The position numbers and the translations under genes are program-made. Under the pieces are notes generated by a model, which saw only the letters and a program-made list of their open reading frames with translations, ran no database searches and had not been told where the DNA came from. From Haloterrigena gelatinilytica (GTDB taxonomy: Archaea > Halobacteriota > Halobacteria > Halobacteriales > Natrialbaceae), in contig NZ_JABUQZ010000001.1 in NCBI RefSeq assembly GCF_013342145.1, forward strand, positions 3,472,001 to 3,536,000: 64,000 nt of DNA, in the 5' to 3' direction. Positions 63,789 through 64,000 of the stretch are shown here, one piece after another. Each line of letters opens with the position of its first letter. The first letter of the stretch is position 1.

Positions 63789-64000
63789 ATGACCGACTGG
63801 CGCTCGATCTTCGGCCACGAACGCCCCTACGACGAGCAGGTCGACGGCATCGAGACCGCGATCGACGCTGCTCGAGACGGCGGCTACGCCGTCGTCGAGG
63901 GCGCCTGTGGCACCGGAAAGACGATGATCGCGCTGACCGCGGGGATCGACCTCGTGCGCGATCCCGACACCGACTACGAGCGCGTGTTCGTGCTCACGAG
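63789..64000 (+). CDS. XPD/Rad3-family ATP-dependent DNA helicase, N-terminus (partial)
   Basis: The first 70 codons, cut by the window end. MTDWRSIFGHERPYDEQ is followed by Walker A EGACGTGKTMIAL (near 38-50), typical of XPD-like superfamily 2 helicases such as Hel308-unrelated DinG/XPD. The FeS cysteines would lie beyond the window. Confidence 0.8.
   Translation, partial: MTDWRSIFGHERPYDEQVDGIETAIDAARDGGYAVVEGACGTGKTMIALTAGIDLVRDPDTDYERVFVLT

Noticed and set aside
1-64000. tRNA, rRNA or CRISPR array
   Set aside because: No tRNA T-arm-like GTTCGAATC with a paired acceptor, no rRNA-like stretch, and no regularly spaced repeat was found by reading. A tRNAscan or Infernal run would be the decisive test.

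Overview
This is a stretch of haloarchaeal main chromosome. The signs are very high GC, acidic proteins rich in Asp and Glu, frequent leaderless starts about 25 nt after a TATA box, and archaeal information-processing genes: Orc1/Cdc6, the DNA polymerase D small subunit, RFC small subunit, archaeal AlaRS and SAMP2. Gene content fits Natrialbales (Natrinema/Haloterrigena-like); the genus is an inference.

Layout. 1-9 kb: an EtfD/GlpC-like membrane iron-sulfur oxidoreductase broken by four frameshifts, a glutamine amidotransferase, a C-terminally short acyl-CoA synthetase homolog beside a 193/191-bp tandem duplication, a DUF2270 membrane protein, a Kef-type antiporter and an alpha/beta hydrolase. 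9-15.5 kb: an AT-richer accessory island with a 1430-residue secreted VWA protein whose C-terminus resembles a polymorphic RNase toxin, followed by overlapping small genes and fragments that look like immunity genes and toxin tails. 15.5-36 kb: alaS, exported and membrane proteins, a polysaccharide deacetylase, a truncated asparaginase, a degenerate histidine kinase, rfcS (split by an internal tandem duplication), a bactofilin-like protein, samp2, an amino-acid oxidase with a Bat-type regulator, an aminotransferase with tryptophanase, and lysC. 36-47 kb: an ABC-2 exporter, a TnpB remnant, and an acyl-CoA catabolic cluster (acyl-CoA synthetase, acyl-CoA dehydrogenase, carboxyltransferase, MaoC). 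47-57 kb: the replication-origin neighbourhood, polD small subunit - two sec11 paralogs - orc1 - oriC1 - oapA-oapB-oapC. 57-64 kb: conserved haloarchaeal genes, a CBS protein, a methyltransferase, a CPBP protease and the start of an XPD-like helicase.

The most interesting biology is the putative toxin/immunity island, the oriC1 region with origin-recognition-box (ORB) motifs also lying inside the polD and orc1 coding sequences, and a double-hairpin element inserted in frame in two unrelated genes. The two local tandem duplications whose extra copies carry small indels, and the homopolymer frameshifts in the first gene, look more like assembly or read errors than biology and should be resolved before any claim of gene loss. 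No tRNA, rRNA or CRISPR array was seen.
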